From Prochlorococcus sp. AG-670-O13 (GTDB taxonomy: Bacteria; Cyanobacteriota; Cyanobacteriia; PCC-6307; Cyanobiaceae): DNA of 46,403 bases. Where the stretch lies: positions 1 through 46,403 of the forward strand of contig QCTB01000005.1 of NCBI GenBank assembly GCA_003209055.1, written 5' to 3'. The number at the start of each line of letters is the position of its first letter. The stretch's first letter is position 1. Below, in pieces: positions 18,904 through 28,372 of the stretch. The position numbers were made by a program, and so were the translations under genes. The notes under the pieces were generated by a model that made no database searches, was not told the DNA's origin, and saw only the letters and a list, made by a program, of their open reading frames with translations.

Positions 18904-20026
18904 TTGATAGATATAACAGAATTTAAAAAAGATCTTTCAGAGTTAACCAAGCGCCTGGGTAATGCTCAGGATTGTCTTTGACGTCCCCAATTTAGTAGCT
19001 AGGAGAAAAGAGTTAGAGCAAATTGCTGCTCAACCAGAATTCTGGGTTAATCAGGCATATGCAAAAAAACATATGCTCAATCTTGATGATGTTAGAGATC
19101 AACTTCAATTGTTAGATAAATGGAAAATGTTCATTTCTGATGCAGAAGCTTCTCTTGAGCTTTATTCCTTAGAGCCTGAGGAAGAAATGATTATTGAGTC
19201 ACATCAAGGGTTAGTAACCTTAAGAGAGAATTTAGATAAGTGGGAATTTCAAAGATTATTATGTGGTGAATATGATAAAGAAGCTGCTATTGTCTCTATT
19301 AATGCTGGTGCAGGTGGCACTGATGCACAAGATTGGGTGGAAATTCTATTAAGAATGTATTCAAGATGGGCAGATAATAATGGAATGAGCTTAGAAATTA
19401 CTGATTTATCTGATGGAGAAGAAGCAGGTATTAAAAGCGTTACTTTCGAAGTTAATGGTAAATATGCTTATGGTTATCTGCAAAATGAGAAAGGTACTCA
19501 TAGATTAGTAAGAATTTCACCATTTAATGCAAATGGTAAAAGACAAACTAGTTTCGCTGGAGTTGAGGTAATGCCTAAATTAGATCAAAGTATTTCATTA
19601 GAGATTCCTGATAAAGATTTAGAAATTACAACTAGTAGATCAGGCGGAGCTGGAGGACAAAACGTTAATAAAGTAGAAACAGCAGTAAGGATTGTCCATT
19701 TGCCTTCAGGAATCGCTGTAAGATGTACTCAAGAGAGATCTCAGTTACAAAATAAGGAGAAAGCAATGTTATTGCTTAAAGCTAAATTATTAGTAATAGC
19801 TAAAGAACAAAGAGCTTCTGAAATATCTGATATTAAAGGTGATATTGTTGAAGCAGCATGGGGTAATCAAATTAGAAATTATGTTTTTCATCCTTACCAA
19901 ATGGTCAAAGATTTAAGAACTATGAAAGAGACTAATGATTTAGATGGTGTTCTTAATGGTGGTTTAGATCAATTTATTCATGAATTATTACGTATGAATA
20001 TTTCTTCTAAAGGGTCTATTCAATAA
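18904..20026 (+). CDS. prfB: Peptide chain release factor 2, with programmed +1 frameshift
   Basis: Recognises UGA and UAA stop codons. The gene is read in two frames. A 25-codon first frame starts at TTG 18904 and ends at CTT 18976-18978 followed by in-frame TGA 18979-18981. A +1 shift at CTT-TGA-C then continues from GAC 18980 to the stop at 20026, giving 373 residues in all. The second frame carries the catalytic GGQ loop ([19 protein letters not shown]) and the RF2-type start [21 protein letters not shown] short ATG at 18962 in the second frame is probably not used. The gene leads a six-gene operon. Confidence 0.95.
18966..18982 (+). promoter_or_regulatory. prfB programmed +1 frameshift site
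   Basis: The slippery sequence CTTTGAC (18976-18982) places a UGA directly after a Leu codon. An AGG triplet at 18968-18970 could pair with the anti-Shine-Dalgarno of 16S rRNA and promote slippage. In bacteria, low RF2 lets the ribosome shift +1 and make RF2, giving autoregulation. The AGG here is weaker than the longer E. coli element. Confidence 0.9.
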
Positions 20027-20030
20027 ATTT

Positions 20031-20213
20031 ATGACAAATAAAAACGATAATTTAGAAAAAAAAGTTTCTCCTCCTAGCTTTATAAAACTTGCTATGAGAA
20101 ATATGGTAAGAAAGGGTTCTAAAAGTATTTCTCATTTTTTAATTACTTTTTTAATTTTGATAGGTCTTTTAATTTTAATAGCGACTTTAGGAAAACCTAA
20201 TATGCCTGTTTAA
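20031..20213 (+). CDS. DUF3285-like small membrane protein
   Basis: A 60-residue protein with a basic N-terminal half ([17 protein letters not shown]) and a single C-terminal hydrophobic helix ([19 protein letters not shown]). This suggests one membrane span with the basic side in the cytoplasm. It resembles the cyanobacterial DUF3285 family, whose function I do not know. It lies four bases after prfB and seven before ybeY, so it is embedded in the operon and very likely expressed. Confidence 0.82.
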   Translation: MTNKNDNLEKKVSPPSFIKLAMRNMVRKGSKSISHFLITFLILIGLLILIATLGKPNMPV

Positions 20214-20220
20214 TGAAAGT

Positions 20221-20763
20221 ATGTATCAAAAAGATTTATATGACTTAGAAATAGATTTAGTCTTTAAATGTAATGATTTTGCTAATTTATCAGATTTTTT
20301 TCTAAATAAGCCAGATAATATTATTTTTGAATCTGATTTTTGGGAAGAGGTATTATTATGTTGGATTAAAATAATTTTAAATGAAAAAGATAATTCTTTT
20401 CCAAATTTTATTTTAGACAAAAAAAGTTTTTCTTTAAGTTTGCAGATAATTAACGATAATCAAATTTCTTCTATTAACCAAAAGTGGATGAATAAATCTG
20501 GTCCAACGGATGTTTTATCTTTCCCAATTATTTCCAATGAAGATACTACTAAAGATTTAAATTTTATTGAATTAGGAGATTTATTTATCTCATTAGAGAG
20601 GGCTTTTGAACAATCCTTAGAATTTAAGCATTCTATTAAAAAAGAAATGCTCTGGTTAGCAAGTCATGGATTCTTACATCTTTTGGGATGGGAACATAAT
20701 GATGCTAATGAATTGGATAATATGTTAAATTTTCAAGAATATTTAATTTCAAAATTAGATTGA
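20221..20763 (+). CDS. ybeY: Endoribonuclease YbeY
   Basis: A metal-dependent RNase needed for 16S rRNA 3'-end maturation and ribosome quality control. The 180-residue protein has the UPF0054 histidine motif in [13 protein letters not shown] (HxxxHxxxxxH) and the PTDVLSFP segment. The N-terminal 60 residues are longer than in E. coli and poorly conserved. It lies 23 bases upstream of dgkA, a common bacterial pairing. Confidence 0.94.
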   Translation: MYQKDLYDLEIDLVFKCNDFANLSDFFLNKPDNIIFESDFWEEVLLCWIKIILNEKDNSFPNFILDKKSFSLSLQIINDNQISSINQKWMNKSGPTDVLSFPIISNEDTTKDLNFIELGDLFISLERAFEQSLEFKHSIKKEMLWLASHGFLHLLGWEHNDANELDNMLNFQEYLISKLD

Positions 20764-20786
20764 AAAATTTTACTAATAAACAATAA

Positions 20787-21197
20787 ATGAAGAGTAAAGC
20801 AAAACTTTTAAAAAGTAGAAACAAGTCTTATAGGATATCTCAAAATGTATTAATAAGTTTTAGATATGCTTTTAATGGGATCAAATATACATTTAGAAAT
20901 TCAAGAAATTTTAAAATTCAAGTATTTTTTGCCCTTTTTAGTTTAATCCTAGGTTCAGTTCTAAAACTGGATACAAGCGATTATTTGATTTTGCTAATGA
21001 CTGTGTTTTTCGTATTATCTTTAGAAATATTAAATACTTCAATAGAGTCTTTAGTTGATTTAGTGGTTAAAAAAAAGTTTAGTTATCTAGCTAAAATTGC
21101 AAAGGACTGTTCAGCAGGTGCAGTATTATTAGCTTCAATTAATTCTGTTATTATTGGTCTATACTTGTTTATTCCTAAAATAAAGTTATTTTTTTAA
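20787..21197 (+). CDS. dgkA: Diacylglycerol kinase-like membrane protein (DgkA/UndPK family)
   Basis: A small integral membrane lipid kinase of 136 residues with three hydrophobic segments. Family motifs are FRNSRNFKIQ, the catalytic-site helix SLEILNTSIESLVDLV and AKDCSAGAVLLASI. Members phosphorylate diacylglycerol or undecaprenol; the substrate cannot be decided from sequence. A basic N-terminal tail of about 30 residues precedes the fold. It follows ybeY and precedes trpG. Confidence 0.92.
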   Translation: MKSKAKLLKSRNKSYRISQNVLISFRYAFNGIKYTFRNSRNFKIQVFFALFSLILGSVLKLDTSDYLILLMTVFFVLSLEILNTSIESLVDLVVKKKFSYLAKIAKDCSAGAVLLASINSVIIGLYLFIPKIKLFF

Positions 21198-21209
21198 ATT
21201 GAAAAAGAT

Positions 21210-21806
21210 ATGTTTCTAGTTATTGATAATTACGATAGTTTTACTTATAACTTAGTTCAATACTTAGGAGAGCTTTCTGTAGATCATCACATAACCAAAG
21301 AATTATTAGTAAAAAGAAATGATGAAATTACTTTAGAAGAAATAAGCCAAATTAATCCTGATGGAATTTTATTATCTCCTGGTCCAGGAAATCCAGATCA
21401 ATCTGGTATTTGTCTGCCTATTCTTCAAAACTTATCAAAGGAAATTCCAACATTAGGAGTGTGTTTAGGTCATCAAGCATTAGCTCAAGCCTACGGCGGT
21501 AAAGTAATAGTTGGTAAAGAATTAATGCATGGCAAGACCTCAAAAATTTTTCATAATAAAAAAGGATTATTCAAAGATATTGAGAGTCCATTTGTAGCTA
21601 CTAGATATCATAGTCTTATAGTAGATTCAGATTCCCTCCCCTCTTGTTTTGAGATAACTGCCACTTTAGAGGATTCAACTATTATGGCTATTTCTCATAA
21701 ACAATACAATAATTTACACGGTGTTCAATTTCACCCAGAAAGTGTTTTAACACAATTTGGTCATAAATTAATTAGTAATTTTCTAAAGATGGCCGAACAG
21801 AAGTAA
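21210..21806 (+). CDS. trpG: Anthranilate/aminodeoxychorismate synthase glutamine amidotransferase
   Basis: A class I glutamine amidotransferase of 198 residues that gives ammonia to TrpE and/or PabB. It starts MFLVIDNYDSFTYNLVQYLG. The catalytic triad is Cys in LGVCLGHQALAQAYGG, and His and Glu in GVQFHPESV. Many cyanobacteria use one such subunit for both tryptophan and folate pathways, so trpG and pabA are both reasonable names. No synthase large subunit is adjacent. Confidence 0.94.
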   Translation: MFLVIDNYDSFTYNLVQYLGELSVDHHITKELLVKRNDEITLEEISQINPDGILLSPGPGNPDQSGICLPILQNLSKEIPTLGVCLGHQALAQAYGGKVIVGKELMHGKTSKIFHNKKGLFKDIESPFVATRYHSLIVDSDSLPSCFEITATLEDSTIMAISHKQYNNLHGVQFHPESVLTQFGHKLISNFLKMAEQK

Positions 21807-21828
21807 AATTAAATTATAAATTTTATCT

Positions 21829-22557
21829 ATGAATATCATTAAACTTAAAAAATCTTTTCTTTTTATATTTTTTATATTTTTAATACCCTCTTCTGCTATG
21901 GCAGGTGATTTGTTATTAAAAAGTTTGGGTCATGGTAGTTTTTTAATTAAAGGGAGAGAAAAATCGGTTCTTTTAAATCCCTTTAAGGCTATTGGTTGTG
22001 CAAGTGATTTAGATGAGCCTAAAGGATTAAATGCTGATTTCATTTTAGCTAGTTCAAAACTAGCTGATGAAGGATATAATCCCAATAATCAATTGATGTT
22101 TGTAGAACCCGGAGTTTATAAATTCGAAGATATATTATTAACTGGTATTGAGATACCTCATGATAGAGTTGGTGGAAGAAGATTAGGTATGGCTACAGTA
22201 TGGATTTGGGAGCAAAATAATTTAAAAATAGTGCATATGGGTGGAGCTGCTGGTGAAATAGATATAAATAGTCAAATTATTTTGTCCCATCCAGATATTT
22301 TATTTATTTCAATAGGAGGAGGATTTAAATCTTATAAAGGTAGTGAGGCCTCAGAGATAGTAAAGACCTTAAAACCTTCTATTGTGATACCCGTTCATTT
22401 TCAGAAAGGTAAAAAGATTAGAGATAATTGTGATTTTTCTAATGCTGATTTGTTTCTTAAAAATATACAAGATTTTAAAGTAAAATATCTTGGTAAAAGG
22501 TTTGAAATAAATTCAAAAAGAATTGATAAAAATACTATTTATATTTTCAGAGATTAA
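21829..22557 (+). CDS. Secreted metallo-beta-lactamase-fold protein with degenerate metal site
   Basis: A 242-residue protein with a signal peptide (KKSFLFIFFIFLIPSSAMAG, likely cut near residue 25). It then has an UlaG/YtkL-like metallo-beta-lactamase fold: LGHGSFLIKG, SVLLNPF and a C-terminal VIPVHFQ. The metal motif normally reads HxHxDH, but residues 75-81 read SSKLADE. The later HxGD-type motif reads HMGGAAG (His138 kept, Asp lost). His192 is retained. It is therefore unlikely to be a standard di-metal hydrolase and may bind a ligand instead. It is last in the prfB operon and overlaps the aminotransferase 3' end by four bases. Confidence 0.85.
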   Translation: MNIIKLKKSFLFIFFIFLIPSSAMAGDLLLKSLGHGSFLIKGREKSVLLNPFKAIGCASDLDEPKGLNADFILASSKLADEGYNPNNQLMFVEPGVYKFEDILLTGIEIPHDRVGGRRLGMATVWIWEQNNLKIVHMGGAAGEIDINSQIILSHPDILFISIGGGFKSYKGSEASEIVKTLKPSIVIPVHFQKGKKIRDNCDFSNADLFLKNIQDFKVKYLGKRFEINSKRIDKNTIYIFRD

Positions 22558-23663
22558 TTATTTAGATCTAGTTCTTTATAAATGCTCCAGAAAAAATTCA
22601 TTTGTTCTTGAGTTCCTATACTGACTCTTATAGAATTCTCAATATCTTTTTTGTTTTTCATTTCTCTTATTAAGATACCCTTTTCTCTCATTTGTCTTGT
22701 CAAAATTTCTGGCTTTTTGTTTGGCCAAATTAAAAAATAATTTCCTCCGCCAAAATGTTTCCTAATTGCTATCGATTCAAACTTTTTCTCAATTAATATT
22801 CTTGCTTTTTTCACTTCATAAACATAATCATCTATATAAGATTGATCATTTAGAGCGGCTAACGCAGCAGTAACTGCAAAACTATTTATATCGTAAGGTC
22901 CTGTAACCTTATTGATATATTTAATTATACTTTTATTTCCAAACGCAAAGCCAATTCTTAAACCAGCTAAACCAGCAGTTTTTGAAAGGGATTGAATAAC
23001 AACTATATTTTTAATTTTTTCAAAATCTATTACCGGCAGAAGACTATCTCCATTAAATTTCTCATAAAGTTCATCAACTACAATTAATGATTTTTTATTC
23101 AGATTTGCTAATTTAATTATTTCTTGAGCACTTATAACAGTGCCAGTGGGATTATTTGGATTACAAATAAATATTAATTTAGGTTTATGTTTAATAATTT
23201 TTTCTTCAAATCGTTTGATTGGGAAAATAAAATTTTCTCCTTCGTAGGCACAAGTAATTTTTTTCATCCCTTGTATTTCTGAACAAGGCGAATAATAACC
23301 AAAAGTCGGATTTGTGGTCAGGAATATTTCATCTCTATCACCAAAAGAATTAAATATTGCATTTATTGCAGCATCAGCTCCATTAAACAAACCTATTTCT
23401 TCATATTCAAATTGCCTCGATTTGTAATAGTTATTCGAAATCAATTTTTTTAATAAGTTATATTCTGGATAGATTGAAATTTGATTTAACTTAATATCTT
23501 TGATAGCTTCATATACTTTTTGACTTGGACCTAAGGTATTTTCATTAAAATCTAAACGCAATAAGTTTCTTCTGTTTTCTAAAGGAGCCGAATAAGATTG
23601 CATATTTAGTATTTCCTTTCTTGGGATAGGGGAAAGATTATTTATTTGATCAAATTCATTCAT
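22554..23663 (-). CDS. Class I/II aminotransferase, HisC-like
   Basis: A 369-residue fold-type I PLP enzyme resembling histidinol-phosphate aminotransferase. Motifs are LDFNENTLGPS, GADAAINAIF, FICNPNNPTGT, VVDELYEKF and the PLP-lysine block QSLSKTAGLAGLRIGFAFG. Histidinol phosphate is the best guess, but aromatic or other amino acids are possible. Its ATG overlaps the argS stop by one base (TAATG), so it is translationally coupled to argS. Confidence 0.85.
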   Translation of the reverse strand: MNEFDQINNLSPIPRKEILNMQSYSAPLENRRNLLRLDFNENTLGPSQKVYEAIKDIKLNQISIYPEYNLLKKLISNNYYKSRQFEYEEIGLFNGADAAINAIFNSFGDRDEIFLTTNPTFGYYSPCSEIQGMKKITCAYEGENFIFPIKRFEEKIIKHKPKLIFICNPNNPTGTVISAQEIIKLANLNKKSLIVVDELYEKFNGDSLLPVIDFEKIKNIVVIQSLSKTAGLAGLRIGFAFGNKSIIKYINKVTGPYDINSFAVTAALAALNDQSYIDDYVYEVKKARILIEKKFESIAIRKHFGGGNYFLIWPNKKPEILTRQMREKGILIREMKNKKDIENSIRVSIGTQEQMNFFWSIYKELDLNN

Positions 23664-25474
23664 TACATTCTCTCTAAAGAATCAATTCCAAGAAGCCCTA
23701 AACTCAATTTTAAAGTCTTTTCAGTTAAAGCACATAATGTAAGTCTTGAAAGCTTAGTATCCATTTCCTCCTTAAGAATCGGTAATTGATCATAAAATCT
23801 ATTAAAAGCCTGACATAATTCAAATAGATAATTACAAAGCCTATTTGGCATCAAATCTTTTTCTATGGAAATTATCACTTCATCGAATTTAAGTAATTTT
23901 CTTATAAGCTTCCACTCTAAATCATGGCTAAATGACATAGACTTCCAATTAATAGTATCTTCAGTAATATCATTTTTTCTATTAATTCCTGATATCCTTA
24001 CGAGTGTATATAAAAGATAAGGCGCCGTATTACCATTAAGGGAAAGCATCTTTTCAAAACTAAATTGATAGTTTGTGATTCTATTTTGGCTTAAATCAGC
24101 ATATTTTACAGCTCCAATTCCAATAACTTTTGAAGTATTTAAAATAAATTCATCAGTTTCATAACGACTTTCGATCTCTAATCTTTTTAATAGATCTTCT
24201 TTTGCTCTTTTAACTGACTCTGATAATAAATCTTTTAGTTTTATCGTATCTCCTTCCCTTGTCTTAAGTTTTTTACCATCAATTCCTTGTACCAGTCCGA
24301 ATGGTACGTGATTTACTTCACAATCTTCAGGGATCCAATTAGCTCTTTTAGCGACTTGAAAAACCCCAGTAAAATGATTGGATTGGCCATGATCTGTTAT
24401 GTATATAATTCTAGTGGCATTATCTCCATATGGTTCCTTATTAAATCGATATCTTAGAGCAGCAAGATCAGTGGTAGCATAATTGAAACCGCCATCTTTT
24501 TTTTGAATAATTAGTGGTAATGGATTCCCTTCTTTATTGGTCATGCCATCTAAAAAAACACATTTAGCGCCTTGATCTTCAACTAATATTTTCTTGTAAT
24601 TTAAATCTTCAATAATTGATTTTAAAAAGGGGTTATAAAAAGATTCTCCTCTTTCCTTAATTTTTATATTCAAAGTTTTATATATTTCATCAAACTCTTT
24701 TCTTGATTGATTACATAATAATTTCCATGCTTCAATTGATTTTTTATCTCCACTTTGTAATTTAACTACCTCTTCTCTAGATCTCTTTTGAAATTCTATT
24801 TCATTATCAAACCTTTTTTTTGAAGACTTATAGAATTCAACTAAATCACTAATTTTGATATTGTCTATTTCTTTAAGATCATTTGAATATAAATCTTTAA
24901 GCTGAGTAATAAGCATTCCAAATTGTGTACCCCAATCTCCAATATGATTTAGTCTTAATACAATATATCCTCTTAATTCAAAAATTTTTGAAATTGTATC
25001 TCCTATAATCGTCGATCTGAGATGACCGACATGCATTTCTTTAGCAATATTAGGACTTGAAAAATCTACGATAACTTTTTTTTGGTATTGACTATTATTT
25101 TTAAGGGCTAAAGGAACTCCAGCTCTAGGGCATTTAATATTAGATTTTATTTCTTCAATCAAAATATTATTTTTTAATTTTATATTTATAAAACCTGGTC
25201 CTGCAATTTCTAAATTTTCACATAAATTAGATATCTTTTTATTTTCTTTGAGTGTTTTAACAAATGAAATGGCAATTTCTCTAGGGTTCTTTTTATAAAT
25301 CTTTGATAAAACAAGACAGATATTACATTGATAATCACCAAATTCTTCTTTAGATGCTTGATTAATTAGATTTTTACGAATTTTTTCAAATTCCTCTTTC
25401 TTTTCATTTTTTATAAGACTTTCTAGAAGGATTTCTTCAAAGCTTTTAGTTAATTCTTTAAATATTACCTGCAT
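23663..25474 (-). CDS. argS: Arginyl-tRNA synthetase
   Basis: A class I aminoacyl-tRNA synthetase of 603 residues. The HIGH-like motif is in [13 protein letters not shown], followed by [15 protein letters not shown]. The KMSKS equivalent appears as [10 protein letters not shown], a degenerate form common in ArgRS. The N-terminal domain (about 1-110) has [20 protein letters not shown] and the C-terminal DALR domain ends near the stop. It starts with ATG and is probably co-transcribed with the aminotransferase. nadC lies 27 bases upstream on the same strand. Confidence 0.97.
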   Translation of the reverse strand: MQVIFKELTKSFEEILLESLIKNEKKEEFEKIRKNLINQASKEEFGDYQCNICLVLSKIYKKNPREIAISFVKTLKENKKISNLCENLEIAGPGFINIKLKNNILIEEIKSNIKCPRAGVPLALKNNSQYQKKVIVDFSSPNIAKEMHVGHLRSTIIGDTISKIFELRGYIVLRLNHIGDWGTQFGMLITQLKDLYSNDLKEIDNIKISDLVEFYKSSKKRFDNEIEFQKRSREEVVKLQSGDKKSIEAWKLLCNQSRKEFDEIYKTLNIKIKERGESFYNPFLKSIIEDLNYKKILVEDQGAKCVFLDGMTNKEGNPLPLIIQKKDGGFNYATTDLAALRYRFNKEPYGDNATRIIYITDHGQSNHFTGVFQVAKRANWIPEDCEVNHVPFGLVQGIDGKKLKTREGDTIKLKDLLSESVKRAKEDLLKRLEIESRYETDEFILNTSKVIGIGAVKYADLSQNRITNYQFSFEKMLSLNGNTAPYLLYTLVRISGINRKNDITEDTINWKSMSFSHDLEWKLIRKLLKFDEVIISIEKDLMPNRLCNYLFELCQAFNRFYDQLPILKEEMDTKLSRLTLCALTEKTLKLSLGLLGIDSLERM

Positions 25475-25501
25475 GAATTATTAGAATATTGTTCGTTTCA
25501 T

Positions 25502-26368
25502 TTAATTAATATAACGCATACTAAAATCAATCCAATTACTTTTAGTAATTGAAGAACTTGTTGAAATTAAATTTATACCATCAATTAAATATTTACTAAT
25601 GTCTTTTGGATTAATTCCAGAGACCTCTATGATTAAGTTATTCCTAATTGTTCTATTTGAGTTATTTGTTGATAACTTTCTTAATTCTTTAATACTTTTT
25701 CTAAGAAATTCAGGATCAAATTCATCTAGTAAAATACTATCTGCCCCTGCTAAAACTGCATCTTTTGCTTGTTTCATATCTTCTGCTTCAATAATAATAT
25801 GAGTCGTAAATGGAGTATTTAATCTAATTTTGTTTACTGCGTTTTTCAAGTTATCAGTCCATGCAATGTGATTTTCTTTAATCATTGCAGCATCGTATAA
25901 TCCCATTCTATGATTAATACCACCACCACATTTAAAAGCATACTTTTCAAATATTCTTAAACCAGGAGTAGTTTTTCTTGTATCTGCTAAATATATATTT
26001 GTCCCTTTTAAAACATCTACAATATTTTTAGTATAAGTTGATATTCCTGATAGATGCATTGCGATGTTGAGACTTATTCTTTCACTTGCTAATAGGCTTT
26101 TTGACGGGCCATATAATTCTAGAAGTTTTTGATCCTTAGAAAATTTTTCTCCATCATTTATAAAAAATGTGCACTCTATGTTTTTGTCAATTTTTTTAAA
26201 AATTGTTCTTATTATTCCTACCCCACAAAATATTCCTTCTTCTTTTGCTATCCAATGAGCCCTTCCAATTTTTTTTGTAATTGCTGAAGATGTTAGATCA
26301 CCTTTCCCAATATCTTCTTCAATCCAATTATCAATAATTCTAGATACATATGGAGAGTATAGATCCAC
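25502..26368 (-). CDS. nadC: Nicotinate-nucleotide pyrophosphorylase (quinolinate phosphoribosyltransferase)
   Basis: Makes nicotinate mononucleotide from quinolinate and PRPP in de novo NAD synthesis. The 288-residue protein has EDIGKGDLTS, the phosphoribosyl/quinolinate site ADTRKTTPGLR, CGGGINHRMGLYDAAMIKENHI and IIIEAEDMKQA. The start is GTG (complement of 26366-26368, MDLYSPYVSRIIDNW). It sits between mnmE and argS on the minus strand. Confidence 0.96.
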   Translation of the reverse strand: MDLYSPYVSRIIDNWIEEDIGKGDLTSSAITKKIGRAHWIAKEEGIFCGVGIIRTIFKKIDKNIECTFFINDGEKFSKDQKLLELYGPSKSLLASERISLNIAMHLSGISTYTKNIVDVLKGTNIYLADTRKTTPGLRIFEKYAFKCGGGINHRMGLYDAAMIKENHIAWTDNLKNAVNKIRLNTPFTTHIIIEAEDMKQAKDAVLAGADSILLDEFDPEFLRKSIKELRKLSTNNSNRTIRNNLIIEVSGINPKDISKYLIDGINLISTSSSITKSNWIDFSMRYIN

Positions 26369-26453
26369 TAAATTTAAATAACATAACGAATTTTATTTTA
26401 ACTTTTAATGTTTACTTTTATATATTTATGTATTTATATATTTTAATTACAAT

Positions 26454-27836
26454 TTATTTACCAATACAAAATTTTGAAAAAATTTTATTGAGTAGATCTT
26501 CAGTTAATTCTTGACCTGTAATTCTCGATAAGTTTTTTATTCCATCTCTAACTTCAATGGATAATAAATCAAATGGTAATTGATTAGCAATTATTGAATC
26601 AGTATCATTTAAATTTTTTAAGCAACTAGTTAGGTTTGATAACTGTCTTTCATTTAAAAAAATATCTATATTTTCATATTCTTTTGATCCACATTTTTTA
26701 ACTATCTTTTCAACTAAATCTTTTTCACCTTCATTGTTTTTAATACTCATTAAAACGGAGTTCGATAAATTTTCTTTATTTAATTTTTTTCGATCAATTA
26801 AATCTTTTTTATTCCCCAAGATCGTAATTAATTTTTCTTGTGGAATAGTACTTATGATTCTCTCATCATCCTTATTAAAACCTTCTTCAAGACTATATAA
26901 ATAAATTATATAATCTGATTTTTGAATCATTTCAAAGCTTTTCTCAATTCCGATATTTTCTATATGTTCATTTGTTTCTCTAATGCCAGCGGTATCTATT
27001 ATTTTTATTGGTATATCTTTTATCGTCAAATTTACTTCAATTGTATCTCTAGTTGTTCCTGGAATACAAGTAACTATTGCTTTTTCTTTTTTAGAGAGAA
27101 GATTTAAAAGAGAACTTTTCCCAACATTTGTTTTGCCTATAAGAGCAATTGATATTCCATTATGAATGTACGCCCCTCTGTTCGTATTTTCTATAAGAAT
27201 TTCTATTTTTTCTTTTATATTTTTAATACTCCTAGAAAAATCATGATAATTAAAATCTGAAAAATCCTCATCAAAATCGACTCTTGCTTCTATTTCTGAT
27301 AATTGCTCGATTAAATCATTTTTAATAATATCAATCTTTTTCTTTGTTTCTCCCTTTACTCCATTAAAAGCTATTTCTGCTGATTTAAGATTCTTTGCAT
27401 TAATTAATTGATTAATTGATTCTGCTTGAGTAAGATCTATTTTGCCATTAAGAAAAGCTCTTTGACTAAATTCTCCTGGATTTGCAATTCTCACTCCAAT
27501 GTTATTTGATAATAATGTCTCCATTACCTTATTTACAACAATTACTCCTCCGTGACAGTGCAACTCAACAATATCTTCTCCCGTGAAACTATTAGGAGAA
27601 TGCATAACTAAAATTAAAATTTCGTCTATATATTTATTTTTTAAATTATCTTTGATAAATCCATGAAAAACTCTATGAGACTCCCAAGCATATTTAGATT
27701 TTGTTTCTACAATATTTTTGCATGAATTTATTGCTTTTCCTCCTGATACTCTTATAACTGCAATTCCTCCTTTACCTACACTTATAGCTGAAGCTATTGC
27801 TGCTATTGTATCTTCAGTATCGACAAATGATTCCAT
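26454..27836 (-). CDS. mnmE: tRNA modification GTPase MnmE
   Basis: A GTPase that, with MnmG, modifies U34 of certain tRNAs. The 460-residue protein has the N-terminal folate-binding domain ([11 protein letters not shown]-like start, [14 protein letters not shown]). The inserted G domain has [28 protein letters not shown] and NKKD. It ends with the conserved CIGK, whose Cys is needed for modification. It starts with ATG and lies 85 bases upstream of nadC across an AT-only-looking spacer. Confidence 0.97.
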   Translation of the reverse strand: MESFVDTEDTIAAIASAISVGKGGIAVIRVSGGKAINSCKNIVETKSKYAWESHRVFHGFIKDNLKNKYIDEILILVMHSPNSFTGEDIVELHCHGGVIVVNKVMETLLSNNIGVRIANPGEFSQRAFLNGKIDLTQAESINQLINAKNLKSAEIAFNGVKGETKKKIDIIKNDLIEQLSEIEARVDFDEDFSDFNYHDFSRSIKNIKEKIEILIENTNRGAYIHNGISIALIGKTNVGKSSLLNLLSKKEKAIVTCIPGTTRDTIEVNLTIKDIPIKIIDTAGIRETNEHIENIGIEKSFEMIQKSDYIIYLYSLEEGFNKDDERIISTIPQEKLITILGNKKDLIDRKKLNKENLSNSVLMSIKNNEGEKDLVEKIVKKCGSKEYENIDIFLNERQLSNLTSCLKNLNDTDSIIANQLPFDLLSIEVRDGIKNLSRITGQELTEDLLNKIFSKFCIGK

Positions 27837-27901
27837 ATTTCACTATGTTATGGATAATTAAGTAGGCTTATCAAAAAAACTTTTTAGATTGTGATTTTAG
27901 A

Positions 27902-28354
27902 ATGAAGTTGATAAAGAATCTTAACTATAAAAAAATTCTATCATTATTTTCGAAACAAAATGGTACTCCATTTTTTAATGCTAAAGGGGTAGCAGTTGGG
28001 GTCTTTTGCGGATGCTTCCCTTTCTTTGGTTTTCAAACTTTGTTAGGATTATTTTTAGCAAGAGTTGCTAGAGGAAATCTTTTTCTTGCCGCAATTTGCA
28101 CTTGGATAAGTAATCCTTTTACTTATGTCCCTCTGTATTTTTTCAATTACAAAGTTGGTTCATTCTTACTAAAAACTTCTCCAGATATTGTTTTTGATAA
28201 AAATATATTGATACAAGAATTATGGGAACAAGGAAGTATTTATTCATTAAGATTAATTTTGGGTTCAGCCTTAGTTGGATTATTATTAGCTTTTATTTCA
28301 GGTATATTTACTTTTCTGCTATATAAAAGAAAAATTAAAAAAAGATCATTTTAA
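27902..28354 (+). CDS. DUF2062 membrane protein
   Basis: A 150-residue protein with two to three hydrophobic segments and the DUF2062 block GVFCGCFPFFGFQTLLGLF, then CTWISNPFTYVPLYFF. The second span near the C-terminus is followed by a basic tail (YKRKIKKRSF), placing that end in the cytoplasm. The function is unknown. It is divergent from mnmE across 65 bases and ends 18 bases from the relA/spoT stop. Confidence 0.88.
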   Translation: MKLIKNLNYKKILSLFSKQNGTPFFNAKGVAVGVFCGCFPFFGFQTLLGLFLARVARGNLFLAAICTWISNPFTYVPLYFFNYKVGSFLLKTSPDIVFDKNILIQELWEQGSIYSLRLILGSALVGLLLAFISGIFTFLLYKRKIKKRSF

Positions 28355-28372
28355 AAATCTTTTAAGTTTAAA

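Noticed and set aside
18962-20026. Reading prfB as a gene starting at ATG 18962, or as a frameshifted pseudogene
   Set aside because: The upstream frame encodes the conserved RF2 N-terminus and ends in the classic CTT-TGA-C slip site, so it is programmed frameshifting in a working gene.
26369-26453. AT-only-looking spacer with repeated TATTTAT strings between mnmE and nadC
   Set aside because: Low-complexity AT sequence typical of this genome; no regular repeat unit or spacer array, so not a CRISPR or tandem repeat of note.
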